A DNA stretch of 64,000 nt from Gimesia alba (GTDB lineage: Bacteria > Planctomycetota > Planctomycetia > Planctomycetales > Planctomycetaceae), in assembly GCF_007744675.1 (NCBI RefSeq), contig NZ_CP036269.1, positions 7,509,917 through 7,573,916 on the forward strand, given 5' to 3'. The notes under the pieces were generated by a model. That model did no database searches. It worked only from the letters and a program-made list of their open reading frames with translations, and had not been told where the DNA came from. The translations under genes and the position numbers were made by a program. Below are positions 45,201 through 54,529 of the stretch, one piece after another (the first letter of the stretch is position 1; each line of letters starts with the position of its first letter).

Positions 45201-47627
45201 ATGAAGCTTCTCCCACTTCATTTTTCACATCAGCCGATCATCCAGAGCCGACGCAGCAAGAAATCCATGCAGAAACAGACGCTATATGCACGAATTGCAA
45301 CGAAATTGAGGAAATGGCCCATTGGAGACAGGCTTAAAGTCGCTATTGGCTTATTGGTATTAGTACAAGTCGTCAGCGGAATAGTCACCCTATTTCAATT
45401 CTCCAAGATCAATCAAGATATTTCACAACTCGTAAATGTTGAAGAACCGCTGGAAGAATCAATCCTTGAAATGGAGATCAAAGCGGGGGAAATTGCGAGA
45501 GCAGTGCTTGATTATGTGCGAGACAGGAATCAAAAACATCTTTCAAAATTAATCTCTTCCCGTGATGGTTTTGTTGAAAACTATTCGCGATACCAAAAAC
45601 TCGCTAATTCGGATAAGGAACGAATCTTAAGTAATAAAATTGCCGTGAGATACTCAGACTACAATCAAATGTCTGCCTCAATTATTCGTTTAGCTGACCA
45701 TCGAGATGCTGCACTAAAAGTATTTGTGAATCACGTCAACCACATTAATCAACTTATTGATCATGAGCGTGTGAAATCCAACGATGATCATTCAGATGAT
45801 GGACTCAAAAAAGCAAATGCTTCTCATAATATGGAGAAATATTTGAATATCGCTTTTGGTTCGATTGAGGAATATATCGTTAAACGAAATCAAAGTTTAT
45901 TATCTCGTATCTTTGAAGCAGAACAAAAATTCAAAATTTTTGAAGGCAAATATCTGGAAGCCATTTCGAATCATGTTGAAAGACAACGAATCAAAGAAAT
46001 TGATTTGGAATTTGCGAAGGCGACTTCCTATGGAAATCAGGTTGTAAACATCACAGATGACATTGACCAGCTCCTTGGAAAATTTGAGCAAAACCTTGAT
46101 GCGATTAATGACCTGCTCCATAATCAGATTCATCCACTAATTCATGCAAATACAGTGATCGCGACTCATGATGCAGATTCATCAATTCAATCCGCAAAAA
46201 TAGTGATCAGTATTTTAGCGATTATCGGGACCATCTTTGGTCTGTTTTCAGTCTGGATTATATCGCGTGGGATTGTGGCTCCGATTTTAGAGCTCTCAGA
46301 CGGCGTAGAACTGATCGCTGCCGGTAATGTAGAACATCGTATCCAGGTAGATTCGCAAGACGAAATAGGACGTTTAGCTGATGCATTTAACCATATGGTT
46401 GAAGACCTTGTCATTGCTCATCAGGAAGCTGAAAAAGCCAGTCACATCAAAAGCGCCTTTCTCGCAAATATGAGTCATGAAATTCGCACCCCCATGACTG
46501 CCATCCTTGGCTTTGCAGAAATCATGCGTCAAAAAAACCATGATCCGGAAACGGTGCGTCATATCGATACCATTAAAAAGAATGGGGAGTATCTACTTGA
46601 ACTGATTAATGATATTCTCGATGTATCTAAAATTGAGGCAGATAAGCTCGACGTTGAGGCTATTCAATGCTCCCTGATCGAATTGATTGAAGATGTTAAA
46701 ACGCTCATGGAAATCCGAGCCCTTGATAAAGGACTAGACCTGAGCGTCATCGTCGAAGGAAAAATTCCGAGTTGGATTCAAAGTGATCCCATTCGACTCC
46801 GTCAGATTTTGATAAATCTGTTAAGTAATGCCATTAAATTTACCAAACAGGGAAGCGTTCAACTGGTTATCAGGGCAACCGATCTTGATTCTGAAGCTCC
46901 CAGCCTACAGTTCGATGTCATTGATACTGGAATCGGGATGACAGAAGAGCAACTCTCACGATTATTCCAGCCTTTTGTACAAGCGGACTCTTCAACAACA
47001 CGTAAATATGGAGGGACGGGACTAGGGTTAACGATTTGCAAACGACTGACCAATATTTTAGGAGGGGAAATAGTCGTTAAAAGTGATTATGGAACTGGGA
47101 CCACCTTCACTGTGTCTGTCAAGATTGGAGAAATCCACGATGTCGAATTTGTGGACCAGCAAGCATTTAAGCCTGAATTGAATGACAGCTTAGCGAATCC
47201 CAACAAGAAAACGGATTTTGAAATGAGCTATAACATCTTACTGGCTGAGGACGGTCTTGATAATCAAAAATTAATACGTTTTTTGCTGACAAAAGCAGGC
47301 GGCAAAGTGACGCTCGCTGAAAATGGAAAACGAGCCGTCGATCTGGCTCTAGATGCAACCGAAAATAATCAGCCATTTGATGTCATATTAATGGACATGC
47401 AGATGCCGGAACTGGATGGGTACGCCGCGACAAAATTACTTCGATCGAAAGGCTATCACCATCCAATCATTGCATTAACTGCTCACACAATGAGTGGAGC
47501 ACGTGAAGAATGCCTGGCTGCAGGCTGTAATAACTATGCGACTAAACCAATTAATCGTAACCAATTCTTTGCAACCATTCATGAGTGCATCACAGCGTTT
47601 CACCAAAACGTAGAAACGTTTCACTGA
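45201..47627 (+). CDS. hybrid sensor histidine kinase/response regulator
   Basis: An 808-residue hybrid kinase. A cytoplasmic N-terminus leads to TM1 (about 48-68, VAIGLLVLVQVVSGIVTLF), a helical extracytoplasmic sensor of about 265 residues, TM2 (about 333-355, IVISILAIIGTIFGLFSVWI), a HAMP domain, a HisKA dimerisation domain with the phospho-His in ANMSHEIRTP (about 426), a HATPase domain (N box LINLLSNAIKFT, GTGLGLTICKRL), and a C-terminal receiver with phospho-Asp in VILMDMQMPELDG. No ribosome binding site is obvious; ATG 45267 is another start. The stimulus is unknown. Its stop touches the stop of the convergent threonylcarbamoyl-AMP synthase gene. Confidence 0.93.
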   Translation: MKLLPLHFSHQPIIQSRRSKKSMQKQTLYARIATKLRKWPIGDRLKVAIGLLVLVQVVSGIVTLFQFSKINQDISQLVNVEEPLEESILEMEIKAGEIARAVLDYVRDRNQKHLSKLISSRDGFVENYSRYQKLANSDKERILSNKIAVRYSDYNQMSASIIRLADHRDAALKVFVNHVNHINQLIDHERVKSNDDHSDDGLKKANASHNMEKYLNIAFGSIEEYIVKRNQSLLSRIFEAEQKFKIFEGKYLEAISNHVERQRIKEIDLEFAKATSYGNQVVNITDDIDQLLGKFEQNLDAINDLLHNQIHPLIHANTVIATHDADSSIQSAKIVISILAIIGTIFGLFSVWIISRGIVAPILELSDGVELIAAGNVEHRIQVDSQDEIGRLADAFNHMVEDLVIAHQEAEKASHIKSAFLANMSHEIRTPMTAILGFAEIMRQKNHDPETVRHIDTIKKNGEYLLELINDILDVSKIEADKLDVEAIQCSLIELIEDVKTLMEIRALDKGLDLSVIVEGKIPSWIQSDPIRLRQILINLLSNAIKFTKQGSVQLVIRATDLDSEAPSLQFDVIDTGIGMTEEQLSRLFQPFVQADSSTTRKYGGTGLGLTICKRLTNILGGEIVVKSDYGTGTTFTVSVKIGEIHDVEFVDQQAFKPELNDSLANPNKKTDFEMSYNILLAEDGLDNQKLIRFLLTKAGGKVTLAENGKRAVDLALDATENNQPFDVILMDMQMPELDGYAATKLLRSKGYHHPIIALTAHTMSGAREECLAAGCNNYATKPINRNQFFATIHECITAFHQNVETFH

Positions 47628-48605
47628 TCAGCTTGCAGCAGCGCGTTCCAATCGATTATTGATGGTTCTTCCTAACCCTTTTTCTGGCATGCGTAACGCA
47701 ATAATATAATCAATGTCCGCTGCATCAAGATTTCTTAATGCGGTAAACAATCTTGCTGCGGCAATCTTGAGATCACCCGAAGGAGACAATATTTCTCGCA
47801 CAGAAAATTGCTGGTTTTTTAAAAATGTTTCTTCAAGTGGGAATAAACTCAGCAGCCCTTTTTGTCCTTCCAGCGGTACATCACTGAGTTGATCGACGAT
47901 TATTAATGGGGTACGTGGAGCATAGTGTTTTGGCAACATGCCGGGACTCTGGGGAGAGTTTGCTTCTGCATGATCTTCAATCCGGGCAAGACGAATTTGC
48001 CCGACACATGCTTCAATTTCTTCCTGCGAAATTCCGCCTGGTCTGAGTAAAACAGGAACCTCATCCATACATTGAATGACAGTTGACTCTACTCCTACTG
48101 TACATGCCCCTCCATCTAAGATGAGTTCAATTTCACCCCCCAGTTGCTCAGCGACATGACTGGCCAGAGTGGGACTAAGGCAGCCAAATTTATTTGCACT
48201 TGGGGCTGCAATAGGCAATTGAGCTGCTTCCAATAATTGTCTGGCGACAGGGTGCGCTGGAATCCGGATGGCAACCGAATCTAAACCAGACGTGACCAGA
48301 TCTGGAATCACCTTCCGCTTGGGTAAGACCAACGTAAGCGGGCCTGGCCAAAACTGATCAGCCAGTTTTTTTGCTTGCTCGGAGAATCCTAATGTAAGCT
48401 CATCCAGATGCTTGATGTCAGATATATGCACGATCAAGGGATCGAAGTGCGGTCTTTGCTTGGCTTCAAAAATTCGGGCAACGGCTTCAGGGTTCAGCGC
48501 GTTCGCTCCCAAGCCATATACAGTTTCTGTCGCAAATGCAACAAGTTCTCCCTTTCGAATCAGATCGGCTCCTGCTCCGATATCCTTTGAAATTTTGCAC
48601 TTCAT
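47628..48605 (-). CDS. L-threonylcarbamoyladenylate synthase (Sua5/TsaC with C-terminal Sua5 domain)
   Basis: A 325-residue enzyme making threonylcarbamoyl-AMP for the t6A37 modification of ANN-decoding tRNAs. The YrdC domain (residues about 10-205) shows LVAFATETVYGLGANA, EAKQRPHFDPLIVHI (KxR-type ATP/substrate loop), FWPGPLTLVLP, VAIRIPAHPVARQLL and APSANKFGCLSPT. The remaining about 120 residues form the Sua5 domain (PQSPGMLPKHYAPRTPL), so it is the long Sua5 type rather than short TsaC. Its stop codon directly abuts that of the opposing histidine kinase gene (TGATCA at 47625-47630), so the two transcripts overlap at their ends. Confidence 0.93.
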   Translation of the reverse strand: MKCKISKDIGAGADLIRKGELVAFATETVYGLGANALNPEAVARIFEAKQRPHFDPLIVHISDIKHLDELTLGFSEQAKKLADQFWPGPLTLVLPKRKVIPDLVTSGLDSVAIRIPAHPVARQLLEAAQLPIAAPSANKFGCLSPTLASHVAEQLGGEIELILDGGACTVGVESTVIQCMDEVPVLLRPGGISQEEIEACVGQIRLARIEDHAEANSPQSPGMLPKHYAPRTPLIIVDQLSDVPLEGQKGLLSLFPLEETFLKNQQFSVREILSPSGDLKIAAARLFTALRNLDAADIDYIIALRMPEKGLGRTINNRLERAAAS

Positions 48606-48680
48606 CTTTAGTCTTTAAAACAGCTGAAATTAATCGACTTGTGGCGTGAACTTTCTTTTCGAAACTCAACTCATAACGAA

Positions 48681-48777
48681 CCAAAAAAAGACTCTCGCAT
48701 CATACCAGTCTTGATACCCGGGGCAACCGGAAAAGCACATTGCCTTGAAATCAGACCAGTTCGAATACGAGAGTCTT
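48681..48777 (-). terminator. structured terminator-like hairpin after the S41 protease gene
   Basis: Read on the minus strand, AAGACTCTCG (48777-48768) pairs perfectly over 10 bp with CGAGAGTCTT (48697-48688), and a run of seven T follows. The roughly 70-base interior contains further pairing (GGCAA with TTGCC). This is longer than a simple terminator hairpin. It lies between the protease gene and the Sua5 gene on the same strand, so it would end or attenuate the transcript. Confidence 0.6.
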
Positions 48778-48824
48778 GATTTTATCAGGAACGAGCAAAT
48801 ACTCGATTCACAAAGGAGTTGAAA

Positions 48825-50789
48825 TTAACCCGAAAACTGAAATCGGGCTGGATTTACCTGCTGTCGTGCTGGCAAATTGTTTACAAGTTCGCTTGGTTTT
48901 TGGCTTAAGATGGCACTGACCCCCGCTTCGAGGTCCCGATCAACAGGGCCGATTTCTTCCAATTCCCTTTCGGACATGTTGACATGAACATCAGGAGTCA
49001 CCCCGGCTCCGGCCATTTCACGTCCTGTTGGCGAATAAAACTTGGCAGTCGTTAACCAGAATGTTCCAGAAACGGATTGTAATGGAAAGTGTGTCTGAAC
49101 TGTTCCTTTTCCATAGGTTTTCCTACCGATAATCAGTCCACGGCGATTCTCCTGAACTGCAGCGGCAAAAATCTCACTCGCACTGGCACTGTCACCGTCA
49201 ACTAACACGACGAGCGGTATTTTCCAGGTTTGTGCATGAGTGGCTGATTCCACAGAATTATCGCCCTGGTTTCGGCCCCGAGTAGAAACAATTTGACCAG
49301 CTGGAACAAATCGATTTGAGATCGAAATTGCTTCGGTTAGTAAACCTCCCGGATTCCCACGTAAATCAAACACAAGTGATTTCATACCTTGTCGATGCAG
49401 GCTCCACAATGCCTGATCCAATTCCTGAACCGCCCCTTCACCAAATTTTTCTAATCGAATCAAGCCGATTTTTTGTTGTGCATCAACCATTTTCACTTCG
49501 CTTATGTTCGTAATACGAATGGATTGACGGCTGAGATTTACTGTTGCATCTCGATTTCCCCTACGCACATCTAGAGAAACAGTGGAACCAGCAGGGCCGG
49601 TGATCAAATTTGCCACTTCATCAAGAGAGAGACCCCTTAATGACCGTTGGTTGGCTCCGACAATCACATCTCCACGTTGCAGTCCCGCCTTCTCAGCGGA
49701 ACCACCTTTGAGAGTTCGTAAGATAACAGCTCCTTCCCGGTGCGTTTTCAGTTGTACCCCTACCCCCACTATATTGTTGCCACCTGCATCCACACGAGGA
49801 CCTGACACACTGGGGGTAAATTCAAAGCGTGAGTGCTTATCAAGTGCTTCTAATGAACCATAGGCAAATTCATAAATGACTGCAGTTGCCTGTATTTGCA
49901 GCTGACTTCCCGCGATATCTGCTGCCTGTCGCAACACCGTTACCGCTTCTTGAGCGTTACGGGCGGGACTTTGGTTCATCAATTGTTGCCAACTTCGTTG
50001 CGCCAGTTGAACTCGTTCGGGTGACGCTGAAACACGATTGACACTCATAAATTGTTGATTTTCGACCGCAAAAATCAGGTTCTGTAATGATTTCTTTGTC
50101 CTCACGTCATAGGAAGGAGGTTGAACATGACGTGAATCAATCATCCGATTCACTTCCAGGTAAAATGAATATGCTCTTTGCGTATCTAGATTCTGCAAAG
50201 TCGCGATTACCGAAGGATTGGAGTATCGCTGCGATAATTTATTCCGCAATTCCTGATTCGGATCAATTGGAGTTTGATTGGGAAATTTGGTTTCGTACCG
50301 ATCTCGATCATATTGTGGTAAAGACCGCTGACGTAGTTCCCGAATTAACTCTCTTAATTTCTGGCTATCATAATCATCTTCAAAAGTATCAGGAGTTTGA
50401 CGCCTTGGAAATGAGGATTGTCTTTCTCTATGTTCGTTTTCATACCGGTTTCGAAGACGATCAAGCTGCTGGTCATTTCCATACAGTAATCGTTCTAATT
50501 TTGATTGATAATCATCTGCCCCTGATTCATCTCTAACCGGGCGCTGCCTTTGATGACGACGATCCCTTGAATAGGAAGGAGGAAATAGATCTTCCCTTGA
50601 ACGACTGTTATTTCGATCGTAAGACCGATGGTCGAAATCATCTCGATATGAATTGTACTCATCGGCATGTGCAAGCGTGGTGCATCCAGACAGGAAAACA
50701 GCTGTCATCAGTATGACCATTCCCCATACAACAAGACGAGCTGAATTAATGGTTTCGTTTTGACTAATTTTAAATTGTGATCGGTTCAT
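48825..50789 (-). CDS. exported S41 C-terminal processing peptidase with PDZ domain
   Basis: A 654-residue CtpA/Prc-like serine protease. A lipoprotein-like signal (about residues 20-37, VFLSGCTTLAHA) suggests outer-face membrane anchoring through Cys. Residues about 40-190 are Arg/Asp/Ser/Tyr-rich and low complexity. A helical domain follows, then the PDZ domain (GVGVQLKTHREGAVI, AEKAGLQRGDVIVGANQRSL) and the S41 catalytic core: FDLRGNPGGLL, DGDSASASEIFAAAV (catalytic Ser) and GRKTYGKGTVQ (catalytic Lys). It trims or degrades envelope proteins. It lies 133 bp downstream of csrA on the same strand, and its leader has GGA motifs that could bind CsrA. Confidence 0.93.
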   Translation of the reverse strand: MNRSQFKISQNETINSARLVVWGMVILMTAVFLSGCTTLAHADEYNSYRDDFDHRSYDRNNSRSREDLFPPSYSRDRRHQRQRPVRDESGADDYQSKLERLLYGNDQQLDRLRNRYENEHRERQSSFPRRQTPDTFEDDYDSQKLRELIRELRQRSLPQYDRDRYETKFPNQTPIDPNQELRNKLSQRYSNPSVIATLQNLDTQRAYSFYLEVNRMIDSRHVQPPSYDVRTKKSLQNLIFAVENQQFMSVNRVSASPERVQLAQRSWQQLMNQSPARNAQEAVTVLRQAADIAGSQLQIQATAVIYEFAYGSLEALDKHSRFEFTPSVSGPRVDAGGNNIVGVGVQLKTHREGAVILRTLKGGSAEKAGLQRGDVIVGANQRSLRGLSLDEVANLITGPAGSTVSLDVRRGNRDATVNLSRQSIRITNISEVKMVDAQQKIGLIRLEKFGEGAVQELDQALWSLHRQGMKSLVFDLRGNPGGLLTEAISISNRFVPAGQIVSTRGRNQGDNSVESATHAQTWKIPLVVLVDGDSASASEIFAAAVQENRRGLIIGRKTYGKGTVQTHFPLQSVSGTFWLTTAKFYSPTGREMAGAGVTPDVHVNMSERELEEIGPVDRDLEAGVSAILSQKPSELVNNLPARQQVNPARFQFSG

Positions 50790-50922
50790 GATCCCCTCCG
50801 AAATAAGTCGCCAGGCGACTCTAAAGTCCGGCTCATCAACTTCCTTTGTGATGGCTTAACGGAAACTATTGAATGAAAATAATTAACGGCGCACATAATA
50901 TGTCCCGTTCTACTTTAGTTTT

Positions 50923-51147
50923 TTAAGCACATTGAGCACTCAATGCCTGATCGATTTGAGTCGAACTCGCAGAATCAATCGCATCTGATTTGCTCTCTCC
51001 CTCAATCAGCTCGCCTCGAATTACTCGAATGTGCTCAGGAGCATCGACCCCGATTTTGATGGCTCCTTTTCCCGTTTTCAAAATCTTGATCACGATATTG
51101 TCACCAATTTGAATTACTTCATCCCGTTTTCGTGTTAAAACTAACAT
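50923..51147 (-). CDS. csrA: carbon storage regulator CsrA
   Basis: A 74-residue RNA-binding regulator. ATG 51147 is used because AGGAG sits 8 bases upstream and the product then begins MLVLTRKRDEVIQIGD exactly as in CsrA; the longer frame to 51201 is spurious. The core has IKILKTGKGAIKIGVDAPEH and IRVIRGEL, with the RNA-contact residues L4, R6 and R44-equivalents present. A 23-residue polar tail (ESKSDAIDSASSTQ) extends beyond the usual 60-65 residue length. CsrA binds GGA motifs in mRNA leaders and controls translation. It precedes the processing protease gene. Confidence 0.96.
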   Translation of the reverse strand: MLVLTRKRDEVIQIGDNIVIKILKTGKGAIKIGVDAPEHIRVIRGELIEGESKSDAIDSASSTQIDQALSAQCA

Positions 51148-51866
51148 CACAAATTCTCCTGTTATTGCTGACCACCAATATTCTTCCTTATTCAAAGTCA
51201 TATTGATGTCATCTTGTTATAAGTAAGTGGCTGAAACAGATACATAGCATTCAGTGTGCCAATCGATGGCCAATATTTTCAATCCTGCTCTATATCCTTA
51301 TATATTAAGACATTTAGTGTCTCTGGTGTCACTCAATACTAACTGGCACTCATCGTAGTGAGTGTAACATTGACAACATACCCGAAAACGACCCCAAACT
51401 TACAATGGATCAAACAATCATCCGTCCATTTTATGATTACACTTAAATGCTCCCAAACCGCCAAATAATCGTCAAACTCACCCCACAACCGCAACACACC
51501 CACAGGCACCCCAGTCCAACATTTGTAACGGAATCGTTTCCAGCAACTTCGTATTTTCATTTCGATGACACCGTTAATGCTCAGACAGAAAGCCCCTTCG
51601 AAGCATGGTCTTGACGTAAATCACAAAACCTGTAAACTTCGCCGCCTGGGATGGGGGCTTTACAGCTAGTAGCTGCTTGATGAAGAAAGTCGTGCAGCTC
51701 CCCATCAATATGCGAATCAGATCTTCAAATACGCGTCTGCTATCAAAACGGGCCATAAGTACCAGTCAATATTTGGTGTTCATGCTGTTATCAAAATCTA
51801 CAGAATGTTCGCCATGGAAGACATTGGTTAATCAAGCCGTAGAATTCACGAGAAAGGATTGTGTGA
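51148..51866. other. intergenic region, about 720 bp
   Basis: The gap lies between the divergent csrA and the exported unknown gene. It contains a 60-codon minus-strand frame (51574-51756) and a 78-codon plus-strand frame (51677-51913), but neither has a recognisable motif or a good ribosome binding site. A small hairpin CACTCA/TGAGTG lies at 51347-51364. The stretch may be degenerate coding DNA. Confidence 0.4.
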
Positions 51867-53516
51867 ATGTATTCCCGCTCCAGCCACACTACTTGGAATC
51901 AAAAAAAACGTAAGGGCTTCTTGTCCTTCACCCCAAGCCGTATCATTACACTCATGATATTTGGGGTAACAATTACCTGCTTCAGCATCAGCGCTCCTGC
52001 ACAATCCCCCAACGACAGCAACAGCAAATTAGTTAACGACCTGCTTCGTTTGTTGGAAAAATCAGAGTTGGCAACACGCGACAGGGAATACAAGCCCTCA
52101 GGCTTGGATCTTCCTCCAACTCCTCAACTGAACACATCTCGTGTCAACATTGACGAGGTAAAAGACACTCTAGAAAGGTTCTCAGCAGACAGCTCTGCTT
52201 TGGCAATTAGCCTTAACCGAGTTATGTATCAAGTACCCGGGGTTAGAGAGTATATGGCTGACGTTCTTAAAGTGAGAGCACGATCTTCAATCCTTGCTGA
52301 TAGAATTCGTCGAAATAGCGACTTAAATCTGATCGCCGCTGAATATGGTGAGATTGACCAATTGTGGAGAGTCGTCTCACTTCAGTTAGAGCAAGTACGA
52401 GGCCTGGATCGAAATTCTAAAAACTTGATTGCAAGTATGAATGAGTCAGATCGTAAACTAGGCAACTTATTACAAACTGGCCCTCAACTGAAACGAACAG
52501 AACTCTTAAGACAAACCTCAGCCCTTGCGAATGCACTGAGCATTTTAGTGCAAGATATCGAAATTGAACTCTCTCGTGAGCCCAAAAGATATGAACTGGT
52601 CCGCGAGGGACAACAAGTAGAACAAAGAATGGTACAGGTTTCAAACCTGATTATTGATCGGCAAAGTTATGATTCCATCAAACGCGAGTATCTGGCATTC
52701 CGTGACTCCTGGAATTCATTTGCCACACATTTGCGTCCCTATCACAACCGAATCTTGAACCGCGGAATCCAACGAGTGGTTCAACAAGATCGATCGATCC
52801 AAGAGCTGCTTTGGCTTCCTCAAGACGGCGCCAACCTTCAGGAAATTGCTCATTTGACCGAATCACTAAAGCGAGATGTTGATGAATTTTATCGTAGAGC
52901 GACACTACGTCTCCTGATCAGTTTACCCCCCGCAAACTACATCTCAACCTCCGACGAATTTTACGGAACAGTAGAGAACCTGATTGATACAGTCAACCAC
53001 AACGAATCAACAAGTGATTTAATCACTTCTTTTACTTACATTGAACAGTCCTGGAAAGATTTCTCTGCTCTATTCCACTCGGTGGAGAGCCCGGCAGCAC
53101 TGCAGTTGCTGGATAAAGTAGATAACTCAATTAACGCACTCCGAATTGCACTGCGAATTGAACAACCATCTGACAGTATTGACCTGGCGAAGCTTGTTGT
53201 ATCACTGGAAACACAGAGTACGCAGCTTTCCATCATCGCCGAACAGTGGTTGTCAACAGAATCACCTTCTTTTAGACGATCAACGCAGGCTGCGATTCGT
53301 GATTTTTCGGAAACTGCACACGAACTCCATCGCATTATTTTAGCACAACCTGTTTCGATGGCGCTCATTCGCACCAAGAGTTCTGAACTTTTCGAACGCT
53401 GGTTCAAGGTACACGAGAAAATTTCTCGATGCGAAACGCGCGAAAAGTATCAGCTGCAGGAAGCTGCTGTTCGAATCACGCAAATGCTGATGGATTTGCG
53501 TTACGCAACAAAGTAA
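51867..53516 (+). CDS. exported helical protein of unknown function
   Basis: A 549-residue protein. AAAGGA precedes the ATG. The basic N-terminus (residues 1-25) and hydrophobic helix IITLMIFGVTITCFSISAPAQS (about 26-46) form a signal peptide or anchor. The rest is almost entirely alpha-helical and charged, with many Ser/Arg/Glu/Leu residues and short coiled-coil-like stretches (ELATRDREYK, LESQTQLSIIAEQWL-like). No Cys cluster, enzyme motif or repeat unit was recognised. Probably periplasmic or envelope-associated. A clean terminator hairpin follows at 53541, so it is a single-gene transcript. Confidence 0.75.
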   Translation: MYSRSSHTTWNQKKRKGFLSFTPSRIITLMIFGVTITCFSISAPAQSPNDSNSKLVNDLLRLLEKSELATRDREYKPSGLDLPPTPQLNTSRVNIDEVKDTLERFSADSSALAISLNRVMYQVPGVREYMADVLKVRARSSILADRIRRNSDLNLIAAEYGEIDQLWRVVSLQLEQVRGLDRNSKNLIASMNESDRKLGNLLQTGPQLKRTELLRQTSALANALSILVQDIEIELSREPKRYELVREGQQVEQRMVQVSNLIIDRQSYDSIKREYLAFRDSWNSFATHLRPYHNRILNRGIQRVVQQDRSIQELLWLPQDGANLQEIAHLTESLKRDVDEFYRRATLRLLISLPPANYISTSDEFYGTVENLIDTVNHNESTSDLITSFTYIEQSWKDFSALFHSVESPAALQLLDKVDNSINALRIALRIEQPSDSIDLAKLVVSLETQSTQLSIIAEQWLSTESPSFRRSTQAAIRDFSETAHELHRIILAQPVSMALIRTKSSELFERWFKVHEKISRCETREKYQLQEAAVRITQMLMDLRYATK

Positions 53517-53540
53517 GCAAGATTGTGTCAAAGTCATTTC

Positions 53541-53570
53541 AAGGCCCTCATTATTGAGGGCCTTGTTCTT
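53541..53570 (+). terminator. Rho-independent terminator
   Basis: AAGGCCCTCA (53541-53550) and TGAGGGCCTT (53555-53564) form a perfect 10-bp stem with a TTAT loop, followed by GTTCTTG. It lies 24 bp after the stop of the exported unknown gene. Confidence 0.8.
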
Positions 53571-53674
53571 GCGCAATGTAAAATTCTGAAGAGAATGTTG
53601 AAATCAAGCTACTATTATCTTTCAATGCAAGAGATTTATTTAGAGATTCACAATCAGTCGAGGACAATTAGGCC

Positions 53675-54508
53675 ATGAATGCTTCAAGTCCTTTGGAAGG
53701 CGACCCCCACTCCAGGCCATCTGACCAAAACGTGACAGACTGGGTCGATTACATTGTCGCTTATTTTGTCGCAATACAGCGGTATCTTCGAATTTCTTTT
53801 GTACCTCTCCAAGCTGACCGCAAAGAAGCAATTGAAAAAAGAAGTACCCTACTTTTACCATTAGCGGGCTTCAGCTTAGGGCTACTCTTAACTTTACTGC
53901 TGGCCCTTGTCCAGTTCATTTGGCCTTTGGGAATCGCCATTCTCTTAGTTGGCTCGATAGAGCTGGTGTTTCTTCGAACTTTTGTTCCTGAATCAATTCC
54001 TCAATGTCGAGAACTCCTAGCCTCAAAAAAAACACCTTCTTCTTCAGGAAATATTTTTGTTCTAACAATCGTTTTTATGCTATTGCGCATGGCGCTGTTT
54101 TATCAGCTTCTCTCTGATTCCATGTCATTGCTCACTCCCTGCGTTCTGATCCTGATTTCGATTTCTATGGGTACCTGGATTATCCCTTTTTCAATCAGCT
54201 TTGCTGTCTCACACGATGAAACAGCGAGATGGATCAACCCCAAGCGCCCTTTGACCAAGAAACAATTATGTTATGGCAGTTTATTTTTGATTCCTTTGTT
54301 CCTGTTGGGAACATGGGCCTCAATGAGCTATTTAGCACCGGCACTTCTAGCTACTGCATTCCTAATGTACTGGATCATGAGGAAGCTCGAAGATCATGAT
54401 ATCGAAGTAACGGACACTCACATTGAAGGGCTTGCAGCACTCTTTCAGGTTGTGTTTCTATTAGTATGTACGATCGACTTTTCGTTTCTCAAACGATTAT
54501 CTGAGTAA
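53675..54508 (+). CDS. integral membrane protein, possibly a divergent CobS (cobalamin synthase) relative
   Basis: A 277-residue protein with about seven hydrophobic helices. Its layout recalls CobS (adenosylcobinamide-GDP ribazoletransferase): an N-terminal IQRYLRISFVPLQADRKEAI leading to LLLPLAGFSLGLLLTLLLAL, then CRELLASKKTPSSSGNIFVL (compare the LEIMKDSxxGxFG block of CobS) and a C-terminal KLEDHDIEVTDTHIEGLAAL, similar in position to the GxxGDxxGA block. The typical DGLAD active-site motif is not present, so CobS activity is doubtful. No other cobalamin genes are nearby. Convergent with a methyltransferase gene 21 bp away. The relationship is a by-eye impression. Confidence 0.45.
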   Translation: MNASSPLEGDPHSRPSDQNVTDWVDYIVAYFVAIQRYLRISFVPLQADRKEAIEKRSTLLLPLAGFSLGLLLTLLLALVQFIWPLGIAILLVGSIELVFLRTFVPESIPQCRELLASKKTPSSSGNIFVLTIVFMLLRMALFYQLLSDSMSLLTPCVLILISISMGTWIIPFSISFAVSHDETARWINPKRPLTKKQLCYGSLFLIPLFLLGTWASMSYLAPALLATAFLMYWIMRKLEDHDIEVTDTHIEGLAALFQVVFLLVCTIDFSFLKRLSE

Positions 54509-54529
54509 CTTAGCATCTCATTTAATGTA

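Noticed and set aside
51347-51364. Short inverted repeat CACTCA/TGAGTG upstream of csrA
   Set aside because: Only 6 bp of stem and no following T run. It may be chance or an operator, but there is no support.
51574-51913. Small frames on both strands upstream of the exported unknown gene
   Set aside because: They overlap each other, lack ribosome binding sites and recognised motifs. Decayed coding DNA is possible but not shown.
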